A stretch of 64,000 nucleotides of DNA, taken from contig OX104127.1 of assembly GCA_944470555.2 (NCBI GenBank), forward strand, positions 138,774,786-138,838,785. Reading direction: 5' to 3'. The translations under genes were made by a program, and so were the position numbers. This DNA comes from Heterobilharzia americana (lineage: Eukaryota; Platyhelminthes; Trematoda; Strigeidida; Schistosomatidae). Shown piece after piece: positions 62,001 through 62,645 of the stretch. Position 1 is the stretch's first letter, and each line of letters opens with the position of its first letter. Under the pieces are notes generated by a model. That model made no database searches. It was not told the origin of the DNA and saw only the letters and a list, made by a program, of their open reading frames with translations.

Positions 62001-62645
62001 TGCCGAACGGCTCTTGTTTATCCAAGCTAAGATAAAAGCTAGTTGTATTATAAAAAGGGATTGTCTGACACTAAAATTGGATAGATAAAATTGTAAGCAC
62101 ATACCTGAGCTTGAGCACGATTCAGAGTGTCTATTAGAGTACTGACATGTCCTTGGCGAGAAGCAACATCGTCTAGGATGGTTAAAAATTCTTCACAAGA
62201 AACCACTAAACCACGGACGGATTCATTCAAGCTATCATGAAGATGTACGGCCTAAAATATGAACAATGTAAGAAGTTAAAATCAACAAGAACTTCTATAT
62301 TGTTTGAGGATGACTACTGTCGATAACAGATGATGGAATCAGATTAGCATAAAAATCACATTTGAAAAATACAATGTTACTCACTCTTGGATTGCCACCA
62401 GAATCTTTAGCAACAGTAATCAGTTGACTAGCAGCCTCCAAAACAGTGGATGCATGATCCAAGTAAACCAACTGTGTACTAGGCAAAGGAGAACGTGATG
62501 CAGCCGCTATGGAACCAGAAACTAGACCAGGAAGATAAGAATCCCATGCAAGTATAGTGCGACCAAGTTGTTCTGCTTCAGAGGAAGCTGCACGCCCTAC
62601 AGCCGGTGCTGAATCCAATAAGGCACGAACACTCGTCGCTAGTTG
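2136..62645 (-). CDS. talin, C-terminal half, 14 exons (gene continues beyond window)
   Basis: Talin is the large cytoskeletal adaptor that links integrin tails to F-actin at adhesion sites. I assembled 14 minus-strand exons: 62385-62645, 62105-62251, 57687-57854, 46923-47171, 43487-43803, 39640-39823, 20738-20863, 13713-14108, 12203-12310, 9731-9836, 7629-7786, 5907-6338, 4889-5020 and 2136-2231. Every junction has AG acceptor and GT donor. Phases fit throughout: one codon is split 2+1 between exons 5 and 6 and one 1+2 between exons 10 and 11. The joined frame has about 959 codons, against about 2540 residues for vertebrate talin, so the FERM head and early rod are missing from the window. 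Recognition rests on collinear rod motifs such as GGNPR, DYQTRM, GTQAC followed by SGIISDLDTTI, and LADVV, and on an I/LWEQ-type bundle before a C-terminal helix. The exon model is by eye, with no transcript support. Confidence 0.93.
2232..4888. other. talin intron 13
   Basis: Between exon 13 (donor GTGAGG) and exon 14. Nearly all of it from about 2505 to 4820 is a decayed RTE-like retrotransposon in plus orientation, antisense to talin. The remaining 270 bp next to exon 14 shows nothing recognisable. Confidence 0.7.
2505..4820 (+). pseudogene. decayed RTE-like non-LTR retrotransposon, 5'-truncated
   Basis: A heavily mutated relative of the element at 15331-19272. In order it contains the linker after the endonuclease (2505-2740, resembling the QWISAASSKL and LFRLIKETGG stretches), the RT start (2964-3060, CKAAGSDSLSPQTFE), RT motif A (about 3340-3370, LKAAFDSV), motif B (near 3515, CQGYLMSPFLFNFVIEVSM), a changed motif C (YTQD instead of YADD near 3640), and the C-terminal region (4330-4490, MKSLTVGRNCVGRCRL and NQWLRGIGDMAGN). 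Many stops and frameshifts separate these pieces. The 3' UTR-like end runs to about 4820. The loss of YADD and the frame breaks show a long-dead copy. Confidence 0.85.
4889..5020 (-). CDS. talin exon 13: end of the I/LWEQ region and linker
   Basis: This phase-0 exon of 44 codons has acceptor CCCATTAG before 5020 and donor GTGAGG after 4889. It begins SAGQAVKESTDLLAEAV, which continues the last helix of the actin-binding bundle directly from exon 12 (vertebrate talin has AAGNAVKRASDNLVKAA here). The second half is a Ser/Pro-rich linker (SSVAPISSTPSGITWPMYSN) with no clear vertebrate counterpart, leading to the dimerisation helix in exon 14. Confidence 0.85.
5021..5906. other. talin intron 12
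   Basis: 886 bp between exons 12 and 13. Contains one decayed Sm-alpha-like retroposon at about 5420-5580; otherwise AT-rich sequence with nothing recognised. Confidence 0.65.
5420..5580 (+). repeat. Sm-alpha-like tRNA-derived retroposon with decayed hammerhead motif
   Basis: Begins with a tRNA-like segment (AGTGGTCTAGCGGATAACGC near 5427, resembling an A box) and ends in GCCAAATAGAACGAAACACGCATCCTGG-like sequence near 5530-5558, the arrangement of schistosome Sm-alpha elements. The hammerhead core CTGANGA is changed to TTGATGG, while GAAA is kept, so self-cleavage is not expected. Confidence 0.6.
5907..6338 (-). CDS. talin exon 12: I/LWEQ (R13/THATCH) actin-binding bundle
   Basis: The largest exon in the window, 144 codons in phase 0, with acceptor TTTATTTTAG and donor GTGCGT. 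It encodes the five-helix C-terminal actin-binding module. Three helices align by eye with the vertebrate bundle: LLVSARSVAASVQNLI, ALWRTELNISLATQHLC (the W of the I/LWEQ signature) and RERLLAAVRQVATAGAQLLL. Two Ser/Thr-rich insertions (around DGTSQKSTSS and VPSTTSTVIDD) lengthen the loops between helices relative to vertebrate talin. The frame would run on past the donor for a few codons to a stop, but exon 13 continues the homology in phase, so I splice at 5907. Confidence 0.92.
6339..7628. other. talin intron 11, nothing recognised
   Basis: 1290 bp of AT-rich intron between exons 11 and 12. I see no repeat, RNA gene or coding frame in it. Confidence 0.6.
7629..7786 (-). CDS. talin exon 11: linker into the I/LWEQ module
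   Basis: 158 nt: two bases completing a split codon from exon 10, then 52 codons, with acceptor TATTTTAAAG and donor GTAAAT. It encodes the variable linker after bundle R12, ending in a helix (SANDEAECRVVEAITQLNSS) at the place of the vertebrate helix just before the actin-binding bundle. The linker is poorly conserved, so placement relies on phase and on its neighbours. Confidence 0.8.
7787..9730. other. talin intron 10, nothing recognised
   Basis: About 1.9 kb. No repeat family, RNA gene or conserved coding frame was identified. The short frames between 7825 and 8254 have no talin-like or element-like content. Confidence 0.55.
9731..9836 (-). CDS. talin exon 10: rod bundle R12 helix
   Basis: 106 nt, starting in phase 0 and ending with one base of a split codon. 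Acceptor ATAATTTAG, donor GTAAGT. It encodes 35 residues including VEKVSSIARRIADISHSLIN, matching the rod helix that in vertebrates reads like LTGHSKRVAGSVTELIQAAE. It has no ATG-started frame and was found from flanking exons and splice signals. Confidence 0.88.
9837..12202. other. talin intron 9
   Basis: About 2.4 kb. A 110-codon open frame at 10749-11081 (plus) resembles nothing I know and is treated as chance. A short GTA triplet run lies at 11634-11654. No mobile element was recognised. Confidence 0.5.
11634..11654. repeat. (GTA)n microsatellite
   Basis: About six consecutive GTA units followed by GTTG. A plain short tandem repeat inside an intron. Confidence 0.8.
12203..12310 (-). CDS. 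talin exon 9: rod bundle helix
   Basis: 36 codons in phase 0, acceptor TTTTGTTCAG and donor GTAAGT. It encodes LLRYSEITAETKSACAIIT followed by a helix ending LLDTLKD. This matches the vertebrate stretch with ALHYGRECANGYLELLDHVL, so it joins exon 8 to exon 10 collinearly. Confidence 0.9.
12311..13712. other. talin intron 8, nothing recognised
   Basis: 1.4 kb. Open frames at 12659-12904 and 13060-13281 (minus) show no domain or element similarity; I treat both as chance. Confidence 0.5.
13713..14108 (-). CDS. talin exon 8: rod bundles around R11/R12
   Basis: 132 codons in phase 0, acceptor TTTTCTTCTAG and donor GTTAGT. It starts VVISNVGQLLQTLKSIEEDE, matching vertebrate VTNVTSLLKTVKAVEDEAT, and continues through a helix with LELAARYCREQAKLL, a Ser-rich loop, LARAAGGPVQSAVSKAILAS, and TTSATRDAVTDLVTAAR. 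The homology runs straight from exon 7 and into exon 9. The exon has no in-frame ATG, which is why it is easy to miss. Confidence 0.93.
14380..14815 (+). pseudogene. decayed RTE-like RT C-terminal fragment
   Basis: Frame-broken relative of the 18360-18720 part of the nearby full element. Readable pieces include INEVVVGVEHFNCLGSSINF followed by GGSLTDQISAG, matching the element's VDHFTYLGSRINSGG and VADEISAR, and then a decayed version of the SVLLYGCETW stretch. Stops interrupt it throughout. Confidence 0.75.
15317..15330 (+). repeat. target-site duplication, left copy
   Basis: The 14 bp GATGAGCAACGCCC here recurs exactly at 19273-19286 after the element's ATG-repeat tail. The first four bases may overlap the tail, so the duplication is 10 to 14 bp. 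Confidence 0.85.
15902..17614 (+). pseudogene. RTE-like element: endonuclease part of ORF (frame broken at its end)
   Basis: The frame is open from at least 15902; no in-frame ATG precedes the first endonuclease motif, so the true start is unclear. Motifs in order: GAFNVRTL (16085-16108), catalytic-Glu motif CETRIQ (about 16172), VVAGDLNAQVG (about 16550), HCLTWRPP and QIDHIAISHRW, and the closing DSDHALVRARI with intact SDH (about 16850). This set belongs to APE-type endonucleases, which nick target DNA for target-primed reverse transcription. A Lys/Glu-rich linker follows. The last codons before the stop at 17614 are out of frame: a one-base loss in a G run near 17547 shifts away from the AAGPDG-type RT start. 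Confidence 0.88.
17629..19077 (+). pseudogene. RTE-like element: reverse transcriptase part of ORF
   Basis: Makes the cDNA of the element by target-primed reverse transcription. Motifs in order: IIPVFKKGEKSSCDNHRGIS (17686), AGFRPGRGCIDQIFTLRQV, motif A FLDLKAAFDSVD (about 17935), motif B GVRQGCPLSPFLFNFIIDIL (about 18106), motif C LEYADDIVLL (about 18238), then the FTYLGSRIN and SVLLYGCETWPLK region and a C-terminal stretch with RLRWLGHVLRMP. The catalytic YADD is intact. The frame continues upstream to about 17550 in the same phase (AAGPDGLPAEVYKNGG), so this and the endonuclease were one long ORF before the frameshift. Confidence 0.9.
19256..19286 (+). repeat. GAT/ATG tail plus right target-site duplication
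   Basis: The element ends in about six GAT units and runs directly into GATGAGCAACGCCC, the copy of the left flank. RTE-type elements typically end in such short tandem repeats. Confidence 0.8.
19985..20105 (+). repeat. dispersed repeat shared with 23740-23840
   Basis: AACCTAAGTTTGGTGCCTGT and the following 70 bases resemble the sequence at 23745-23830. Family unknown; both copies are diverged. Confidence 0.45.
20510..20640 (-). repeat. Sm-alpha-like retroposon with decayed hammerhead motif
   Basis: On the minus strand it has a tRNA-like B-box region (GGTTCAAGCC), then CTGATCAGCCCCAAATAGGA followed by CTAAGCGCGGGTCCTG. The core should read CTGANGA and GAAA; here both are altered (CTGATCA, TAAG), so it is a dead ribozyme. 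Confidence 0.6.
20738..20863 (-). CDS. talin exon 7: rod helix
   Basis: 42 codons in phase 0, acceptor TTTAAAAAG and donor GTGAGT. Encodes VELLTPCRDVAIGLRSLFL followed by a helix with AGKVQG and DEVRSNAQ, matching vertebrate INAVKDVAKALGDLISATKA and AGKV. Its conserved neighbours lie 6.6 kb and 18.8 kb away. Confidence 0.92.
23740..23840 (+). repeat. dispersed repeat shared with 19985-20105
   Basis: AACCTAGGTTTCGTGCTTGT followed by a region with ACGCGTATTTGCAATCTC parallels the intron 7 copy base by base with many substitutions. Family not recognised. Confidence 0.45.
24125..24300 (+). repeat. Sm-alpha-like tRNA-derived retroposon with decayed hammerhead
   Basis: An A-box-like CAGTGGCCTGGTGAATAAC, a B box GAGGTTCGAATCTC, and a hammerhead region with CTGACAAATCCCAAATAGGA then CGAAATGCACGTCCT. 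GAAA and stem II bases are kept, but the core CTGANGA is CTGACAA, so cleavage is unlikely. It ends CACTGCTAGCCACC, the usual Sm-alpha 3' part. Confidence 0.75.
24418..24570 (-). repeat. decayed hammerhead-unit copy
   Basis: Minus strand reads TACTGCTGAGGATTCC, a partial CTGAGGA core after a B-box-like region (GGCTCGATCCCTC). The GAAA half is degraded. Same family as 34600-34993. Confidence 0.5.
25012..25085 (-). repeat. tRNA-like (SINE) sequence
   Basis: The minus strand reads like a tRNA: CTTCAGTTGGTAGAACGCC as an A-box half and GCTGGTTCGAACCCCGCC as the B-box half, about 65 nt in all. It is related to the copies at 35787-35898 and 40186-40259 and is not flanked as a true tRNA gene would be. 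Confidence 0.55.
25591..25621. repeat. (GA)n microsatellite
   Basis: A GAGA run of about 20 bases followed by AAAGAAAG. Confidence 0.8.
26411..26835 (+). mobile_element. young 5'-truncated RTE-like copy (3' end only)
   Basis: Nearly identical to 18846-19262 of the complete element: only about four differences in the first 135 bases. It keeps the last part of the RT frame (26411-26599, AEVGPGWKKARGGQTKTWHQ), the 3' UTR and a short GATGAT tail. The 5' break lies in a CA repeat. One stop change (CAGAACTGA for CAGAACCGA) shortens the frame. 5' truncation is the usual result of incomplete reverse transcription. Confidence 0.88.
26836..27165 (+). mobile_element. older RTE-like 3' fragment
   Basis: Directly after the young copy, a second diverged copy of the same 3' region: TTTTTGACTGTTGGCTTGAG parallels TCTCTGACTGTTGGTTTAAG, and the rest follows to the 3' UTR. 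Frame lost. Confidence 0.65.
27470..27585 (+). repeat. hammerhead-unit copy, core mutated
   Basis: CTGAAGGGTCCCAGAGCAGG then ATGAAACAGCTGTCCAGTGC. Stem II, GAAA and the GTC cleavage triplet are kept, but the core reads CTGAAGG rather than CTGANGA. Confidence 0.65.
28370..29215 (-). pseudogene. RTE-like 3' fragment, minus strand
   Basis: The minus strand reads in order VMEYVYHFTW (29130), SAGASWLLTKSQLEYR-like sequence, HHSVLLYGYKTRPLKVDIER (28960), FDHTFLRGIRRVSCNHHV, and MKSLSIGLSRVGRCGLPGW with NQWLRAIGDMAGNQSRW (28690-28540). This is the C-terminal half of the RT plus 3' UTR of an RTE-like element. Frames are broken at about 29003 and 28777. It shares talin's orientation, unlike most RTE copies here. 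Confidence 0.82.
31145..31186. repeat. (CA)n microsatellite
   Basis: About 18 CA units starting after TTTTAAA and ending ATACAC. Confidence 0.9.
32085..32395 (+). mobile_element. decayed RTE-like 3' tail
   Basis: The 3' UTR-like order CTTTCATCTTAGCGCCTTCT, GAGGTGTGGCAAC and TTCGATGTTGATGCTGACCG parallels the last 200 bases of the full element. It starts beside a CA repeat (32158-32184). No coding part is readable. Confidence 0.6.
32640..32725 (+). repeat. tRNA-like fragment
   Basis: GTGGCTCAGTGGTTCAGCC as an A-box half and AAATTCGAACCCTGCTCC as a B-box half. Probably a tRNA-derived retroposon relic; the anticodon arm does not fold cleanly. Confidence 0.4.
33351..34110 (-). pseudogene. Penelope-like element: RT end and GIY-YIG endonuclease
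   Basis: Minus-strand reading, 5' to 3': YKRNLVKCLAYRAS, then AIKEECATIHDLLSRNGYPD (about 34060-33880), the post-RT linker typical of Penelope-like elements; after a frame break near 33820 come AAKLCPALYNRPILGSRNKD and CIYQFNCSYGASYIGHTMRQ followed by RITEHHPSW (33690-33590), a GIY-YIG-type endonuclease whose tyrosine motif reads SYGASYIG. The frame ends at 33351. Penelope-like elements pair this endonuclease with a telomerase-related RT; only the 3' part is here. A frame break and an in-frame stop around 33800-33830 make it a pseudogene. Confidence 0.88.
34600..34993 (-). repeat. complete tRNA-like plus hammerhead unit (best copy)
   Basis: A unit of about 394 bp read on the minus strand. 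It begins near 34993 with CTAGTGCTCGTTGGTGACTAG-like sequence, has a tRNA-like region with A box (TAGCTCAATGG, about 34798-34809) and B box (GGTTCGATCCC, 34755-34765), then a hammerhead ribozyme (34684-34739), and ends with AACTTGAAATATTTCCAAATC-like sequence near 34600. This is the layout of schistosome tRNA-related retroposons, but the ribozyme sequence differs from Sm-alpha. It starts next to the 3' end of another unit, giving a tandem junction at about 34995. Confidence 0.8.
34684..34739 (-). ncRNA. type I hammerhead ribozyme, all core positions intact
   Basis: On the minus strand: stem I 5' strand GGGTGCACACTG, core CTGAGGA, stem II GTCC/GGAC with loop CATACTA, core GAAA, short self-complementary stem III (ACAGCTGT), cleavage triplet GTC, and stem I 3' strand CAGTGCTCCC. 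Cleavage is expected between 34694 and 34693. Stem I pairs CACTG with CAGTG, then an internal loop, then GGG with CCC, as in schistosome hammerheads. Stem III has almost no loop, so, as in related retroelement hammerheads, cleavage may need a dimer or tandem transcript. Confidence 0.85.
34995..35225 (+). repeat. hammerhead unit fused head-to-head with an inverted neighbour
   Basis: The first 60 bases (34997-35056) repeat 34595-34653 directly and are the end of a minus-oriented unit. At about 35057 the sequence switches to plus orientation: B box GGTTCGATCCCTGC, then a hammerhead at 35109-35164, then the unit's 3' part to about 35225. The body is the inverted match of 34640-34790. Confidence 0.8.
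35109..35164 (+). ncRNA. type I hammerhead ribozyme, one stem II mismatch
   Basis: Same sequence as the 34684-34739 ribozyme except in stem II, where GGAC is CGAC, leaving three pairs and a C-C mismatch. Core CTGAGGA and GAAA and the GTC cleavage triplet are intact. Confidence 0.8.
35787..35898. repeat. inverted pair of tRNA-like sequences
   Basis: Left arm 35787-35829 and right arm 35851-35898 are imperfect reverse complements, both ending in GCGGCCGGAT-type sequence. Read on the minus strand, 35787-35853 is nearly a whole tRNA shape: GGTCCATATCTCAGTTGGTA with A box, an anticodon-arm-like GGGCTGGAAACCC, and B box GGTTCCGATCC. The plus arm carries GGTTCGAATCC. A single transcript would fold into one long hairpin. 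Confidence 0.75.
35935..36945 (-). mobile_element. Penelope-like fragment flanked by inverted repeats
   Basis: Arms of about 200 bp at 35935-36161 and 36747-36945 are reverse complements of each other (for example TTACAGACTGTAAGGAAGAT at 36015 against its complement near 36865). Between them lies a Penelope-like endonuclease fragment on the minus strand. Penelope-like elements are known for terminal repeats that can be direct or inverted, so this looks like a truncated copy with inverted terminal repeats. Confidence 0.75.
36191..36425 (-). pseudogene. Penelope-like GIY-YIG endonuclease fragment
   Basis: The minus strand reads NYYCGTSYIGCTVKQVCLWI, then RQHSPAWFRKVGAKAVKGS and LLNTGHHIDASKAF. 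This is the same domain as at 33590-33690 (SYGASYIGHTMRQ and so on) but a different, diverged family member: the first tyrosine motif is YYCGTSYIG. The rest of the element is missing or unreadable, although 36590-36700 may preserve a short upstream piece. Confidence 0.8.
37430..37790 (+). repeat. hammerhead unit, full length, mutated core
   Basis: Unit in plus orientation with B-box-like GAGTTCAATCCC (about 37648), hammerhead region at about 37673-37727, and 3' end with CCATGATGAATACTACCTTA. The core reads TTGAGGA (first C lost to T) and stem II is disrupted (GTAG against GGAC). GAAA and GTC remain. Confidence 0.7.
38945..39240 (-). repeat. tandem junction of two hammerhead units
   Basis: Minus-oriented. 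A unit at 38945-39118 has core CTGAGGA, stem II GTCC/GGGGC and GAAA (about 39040-39080), but it lacks two bases before the core. Upstream of it, after the unit start (CGCTTCGAGAGGTAATTCCC complement near 39095-39118), the 3' end of a second unit follows (39130-39240, CAATAAATAAATCCCC complement and a truncated ribozyme half). This is a head-to-tail junction. Confidence 0.7.
39640..39823 (-). CDS. talin exon 6: rod bundle R10
   Basis: 184 nt: one base of a split Arg codon from exon 5, then 61 codons; acceptor GATTTTAG, donor GTATGC. Encodes ESIARTARALVDDTQSLVSG, then a helix with RITQLADVVKRGAAVIG and QPDTQ, closely matching vertebrate ILKTAKVLVEDTKVLV and TRLADVVKLGAASLG. This is one of the best conserved stretches in the window. 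Confidence 0.96.
40186..40259 (-). repeat. tRNA-like (SINE or pseudo-tRNA) sequence
   Basis: Minus strand: GATGCTGTAGCTCAGTTGGT (A box), an anticodon-arm region with loop CCGATAG, and GCTGGTTTGAGTCC (B box). The loop lacks the usual U before the anticodon and the acceptor ends do not pair well, so it is more likely a tRNA-derived repeat than a working tRNA gene. Confidence 0.6.
43215..43410 (+). repeat. Sm-alpha-like retroposon, hammerhead nearly intact
   Basis: A box (GGTGGCCTAGTGTG near 43238), B box (CAGGTTCGAGTCC near 43281), and hammerhead at about 43320-43388: core CTGAAGA is good, stem II reads GTCC/GAAC, but GAAA is AAAA and the cleavage triplet is GTT. It ends CCACTGCTACCCACTATTGA, the usual Sm-alpha end. 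This is the best tRNA-like half among the Sm-alpha copies here. Confidence 0.8.
43431..43464. repeat. (CT)n then (AT)n microsatellite
   Basis: CT repeat of about 20 bases followed by ACATATATATATACC, about 20 bp from the exon 5 donor. Confidence 0.85.
43487..43803 (-). CDS. talin exon 5: rod bundles R9/R10 boundary
   Basis: 317 nt: 105 codons plus two bases of an Arg codon finished by exon 6. Acceptor GTGTATAG, donor GTAAAT. Starts LRNLISLLETHGPGTQAC and contains SASTVSGIISDLDTTILFAS, nearly identical to vertebrate ASAVSGIIADLDTTIMFAT. After SGTLHPP comes a longer, variable stretch (WADDEYGQSRLVDRNHPGY, then Ser/Asn/Pro-rich), which is longer than the vertebrate loop. The identification of the whole gene as talin rests most firmly on this exon. 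Confidence 0.97.
44090..44700 (+). repeat. diverged tandem direct repeat, about 365 bp period
   Basis: CTGAACAACTTAAATAGTAA at 44098 parallels CTGAACAACTTGAGTAGTTA at 44461, and ATCTGGCTAGCTAGCTGACTT near 44269 parallels ATCTGGCTGGCTAGCTGACTT near 44636. The intervening bases align with many differences. Unknown family. Confidence 0.7.
45346..45530 (-). repeat. hammerhead unit, minus copy of a head-to-head pair
   Basis: Minus strand has CTCACTGCTGAGGAGTCCCA, stem II partner AGAG, and GGAA where GAAA is required, then CAGCTGTCTAGTGC. The core half CTGAGGA is intact, but the GAAA half is not. B-box-like GGGTTCGATCTC lies at about 45479. Confidence 0.7.
45546..45905 (+). repeat. hammerhead unit, full-length plus copy
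   Basis: About 360 bp: starts TGACTCGCTTCGAGAGGTAA, has A box (GTGGCTCAGTGGTTACGTGC near 45720), B box (TGGGTTTGATTCC near 45762), a hammerhead at about 45795-45857 (core CTGAGGA, stem II ATCC/GGAC, GAAA, GTC), and ends with CATAATGAATACC. Stem I near the core is weakened. With 34600-34993 it defines the unit length. Confidence 0.75.
46520..46670 (+). repeat. Sm-alpha-like relic
   Basis: TCAGTAGCCTAGCGGAAAAC (A-box-like) and, later, GGTACACCCAGTTAACGAGA followed by a decayed stem II and AACTGCTAGCCACTATC. The hammerhead core is lost (GTTAACGA). Confidence 0.6.
46923..47171 (-). CDS. talin exon 4: rod bundle R9
   Basis: 83 codons in phase 0, acceptor TTGCTTTTTAG, donor GTAAGC. Encodes EYQEMCQTCKGAAATLPDV, then a helix with LRSAVRGVGTACISLVQAT (vertebrate HRVQELGHGCAALVTKAG) and LDKRAEFLDAK leading into exon 5. 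The frame runs past the donor without stop, but exon 5 continues the match in phase. Confidence 0.92.
47490..49030 (-). pseudogene. decayed CR1-like non-LTR reverse transcriptase
   Basis: Minus-strand pieces in order: RT motif A region AAVVLLHNVIASLDEGAKYV and FLDYTPAFDSVPETFLLNQL (about 49020-48850), then, after a 700 bp gap of unreadable sequence, a D-domain-like stretch with LTEIGHWSSLNGLTIYASKY and VGLCFSSDIS (48120-47895), and a C-terminal stretch with LNCCRLLARNVL and HPLHLELSP (about 47660-47580). This order resembles CR1/Jockey-type RTs (schistosome SR1 is of that type). Motif C is not readable. Confidence 0.72.
49335..50170 (+). pseudogene. RTE-like 3' fragment, second subfamily
   Basis: Frame 49406-49627 reads PRCDMLEEDGLGWKRRVQCG, then TKTWNQLMKSLTVGLSCVGR, the same C-terminal region as in the full element but a distinct subfamily. 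A 3' UTR follows to about 49870 (GAGGTATCGTAACTTGAGCC), then a second tail-like stretch to about 50170. The same subfamily occurs on the minus strand at 54733-55440 and 61279-62035. Confidence 0.8.
50651..50670. repeat. (TTA)n microsatellite
   Basis: Six to seven TTA units after TCTCAG. Confidence 0.85.
51345..51447 (-). mobile_element. left piece of an interrupted antisense RTE 3' fragment
   Basis: On the minus strand this is the 3' UTR end of the second RTE subfamily. It reads collinearly with 54733-55440 once the inserted element is removed, and with the uninterrupted copy at 61279-62035. Confidence 0.85.
51433..51447 (+). repeat. target-site duplication, left copy
   Basis: TAAGAGTGACATCAA, repeated exactly at 54721-54735 right after the AAT tail of the inserted element. 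The uninterrupted copy at 61351 has this sequence once. Up to three bases may belong to the tail. Confidence 0.93.
51511..52491 (+). pseudogene. nested RTE-like element: endonuclease part of ORF
   Basis: APE-type endonuclease. The frame is open from 51511, where the codon is TTG; the first ATG codons lie further in. Motifs: VGTWNVRTMFEP (about 51712), catalytic-Glu motif GICESRWNGSG (about 51805), YAPTNN, LMGDMNAKLGGDN (about 52132), ATWTSPDGHTKNQIDFISIS (about 52310). The final motif should be S-D-H; here it reads GADVGSHHSL at 52411-52440, so the Asp is lost, and the following residues are out of frame until the stop at 52491. Confidence 0.88.
52442..54654 (+). pseudogene. nested RTE-like element: reverse transcriptase part of ORF
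   Basis: Starts in the frame next to the endonuclease at a GTG; originally one ORF with it. Motifs: LLKCGKAAGPDGIPPEAL (about 53156), GYLVKLPKKGDLSACKNWRG, EQAGFRKYKSCADQIATLR, motif A FIDFEKAFDSVDRE (about 53552), motif B GVKQGCLLSPMIFLIVVDWI (about 53729), motif C LDFADDLCLM (about 53852), TYLGSTVST, SVLLYGSETWRVTKG and RWIGHALRRP. FADD is intact. Near 54567 one G is missing; the original frame resumes at 54568 and ends at TAA 54652-54654. The shifted frame instead reads through the AAT tail as poly-Asn to 54754. Confidence 0.9.
54651..54722. repeat. (AAT)n tail microsatellite
   Basis: About 23 AAT units with a few interruptions at the start; it is the 3' tail of the nested element. Translated in one frame it gives an artificial Asn run. 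Confidence 0.95.
54721..55440 (-). pseudogene. right piece of the interrupted antisense RTE 3' fragment
   Basis: Begins with the right target-site copy (54721-54735). Minus-strand reading: decayed LCYTAV and ETAIESSIQEAVTEF-like pieces (55290-55200), then PRCDMLEEDGLGWKRRVQCG and MKSLTVGLSCVGRCRLSGW (55050-54900), then 3' UTR. Nearly identical to 61360-61994, with divergence beginning at about 55366. Confidence 0.88.
57687..57854 (-). CDS. talin exon 3: rod bundle R9
   Basis: 56 codons in phase 0, acceptor TTATTGATTAG, donor GTGAAC. Encodes AEEIIQVPVDARFSDYQTRM, then RIARHMDRLNQAIQLRARQ and EIAPLAHNLTQ. This matches vertebrate FVDYQTTMVRTAKAIAVTV and LGPLANQLT. Confidence 0.94.
57893..58275. 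repeat. inverted pair of hammerhead-unit copies, decayed
   Basis: A minus copy (57893-58130) has core CTGAGGA, a weak stem II, GAAA, but a lost cleavage triplet. A shorter plus copy (58190-58275, AACTGTCCAGTGCTCCGAGG then CAGTCCATGATGAATACTAC) follows in opposite orientation. Confidence 0.65.
58860..59000 (+). repeat. Sm-alpha-like relic with semi-intact hammerhead
   Basis: Stem I strands ATCCAG and CTGGAT pair, core reads CTGACGA and GAAA (both permitted), but stem II (ACTTC/GGGGC) relies on G-U pairs and the cleavage triplet is ATT. The tRNA-like part is mostly lost. Confidence 0.6.
58999..59052. repeat. (AT)n microsatellite
   Basis: About 26 AT units placed directly after the Sm-alpha-like relic, so it may have grown from that element's tail. 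Confidence 0.9.
59606..59700 (-). repeat. hammerhead-unit 3' fragment
   Basis: TGGGGATTTATTTATCGATT and TCAGGTTGGTTTTTATCATC match the ends of minus-oriented units at 38950, 45350 and 57895. The ribozyme part is absent. Confidence 0.6.
61279..62035 (-). pseudogene. antisense RTE 3' fragment, intact partner of the interrupted copy
   Basis: Nearly identical to 51371-51447 joined with 54733-55365 (for example GTAATG for GTAGTG and AGCTTAG for AGCTCAG). It shows the pre-insertion state of the nested element's target. Reads PRCDMLEEDGLGWKRRVQCG on the minus strand at 61680-61620. Similarity ends at about 61994, next to GATGAGGCAGGT. Confidence 0.88.
62105..62251 (-). CDS. talin exon 2: rod helix
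   Basis: 49 codons in phase 0, acceptor TTCATATTTTAG, donor GTATGT. Encodes AVHLHDSLNESVRGLVVSCE, then LDDVASRQGHVSTLIDTLNR. This matches the vertebrate helix pair with EEAVQMMTEAVEDLTTTL and GVVGGMVDSITQAI. Confidence 0.92.
62252..62384. other. talin intron 1 (133 bp)
   Basis: The only short intron in the window. Donor GTGAGT at exon 1, acceptor TTTTAG at exon 2. Confidence 0.85.
62385..62645 (-). CDS. talin exon 1 (first in window): rod
   Basis: 87 codons in phase 0, acceptor TTTATTAACAG, donor GTGAGT. Encodes QLATSVRALLDSAPAVGRAA, then a helix with AASRSPLPSTQLVYLDHAST and VLEAASQLITVAKDSGGNPR. The last part matches vertebrate ESALQLLYTAKEAGGNPK. Upstream exons lie beyond the window or are not recognised before 64000. 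Confidence 0.93.

Larger units (their letters stand above)
57855..62104. other. talin intron 2 (4.2 kb)
   Basis: Holds inverted hammerhead units (57893-58275), an Sm-alpha-like relic with an AT tail (58860-59052), a hammerhead-unit fragment (59606-59700) and an antisense RTE fragment (61279-62035). 58290-58850, 59060-59600 and 59710-61270 show nothing recognised. Confidence 0.7.
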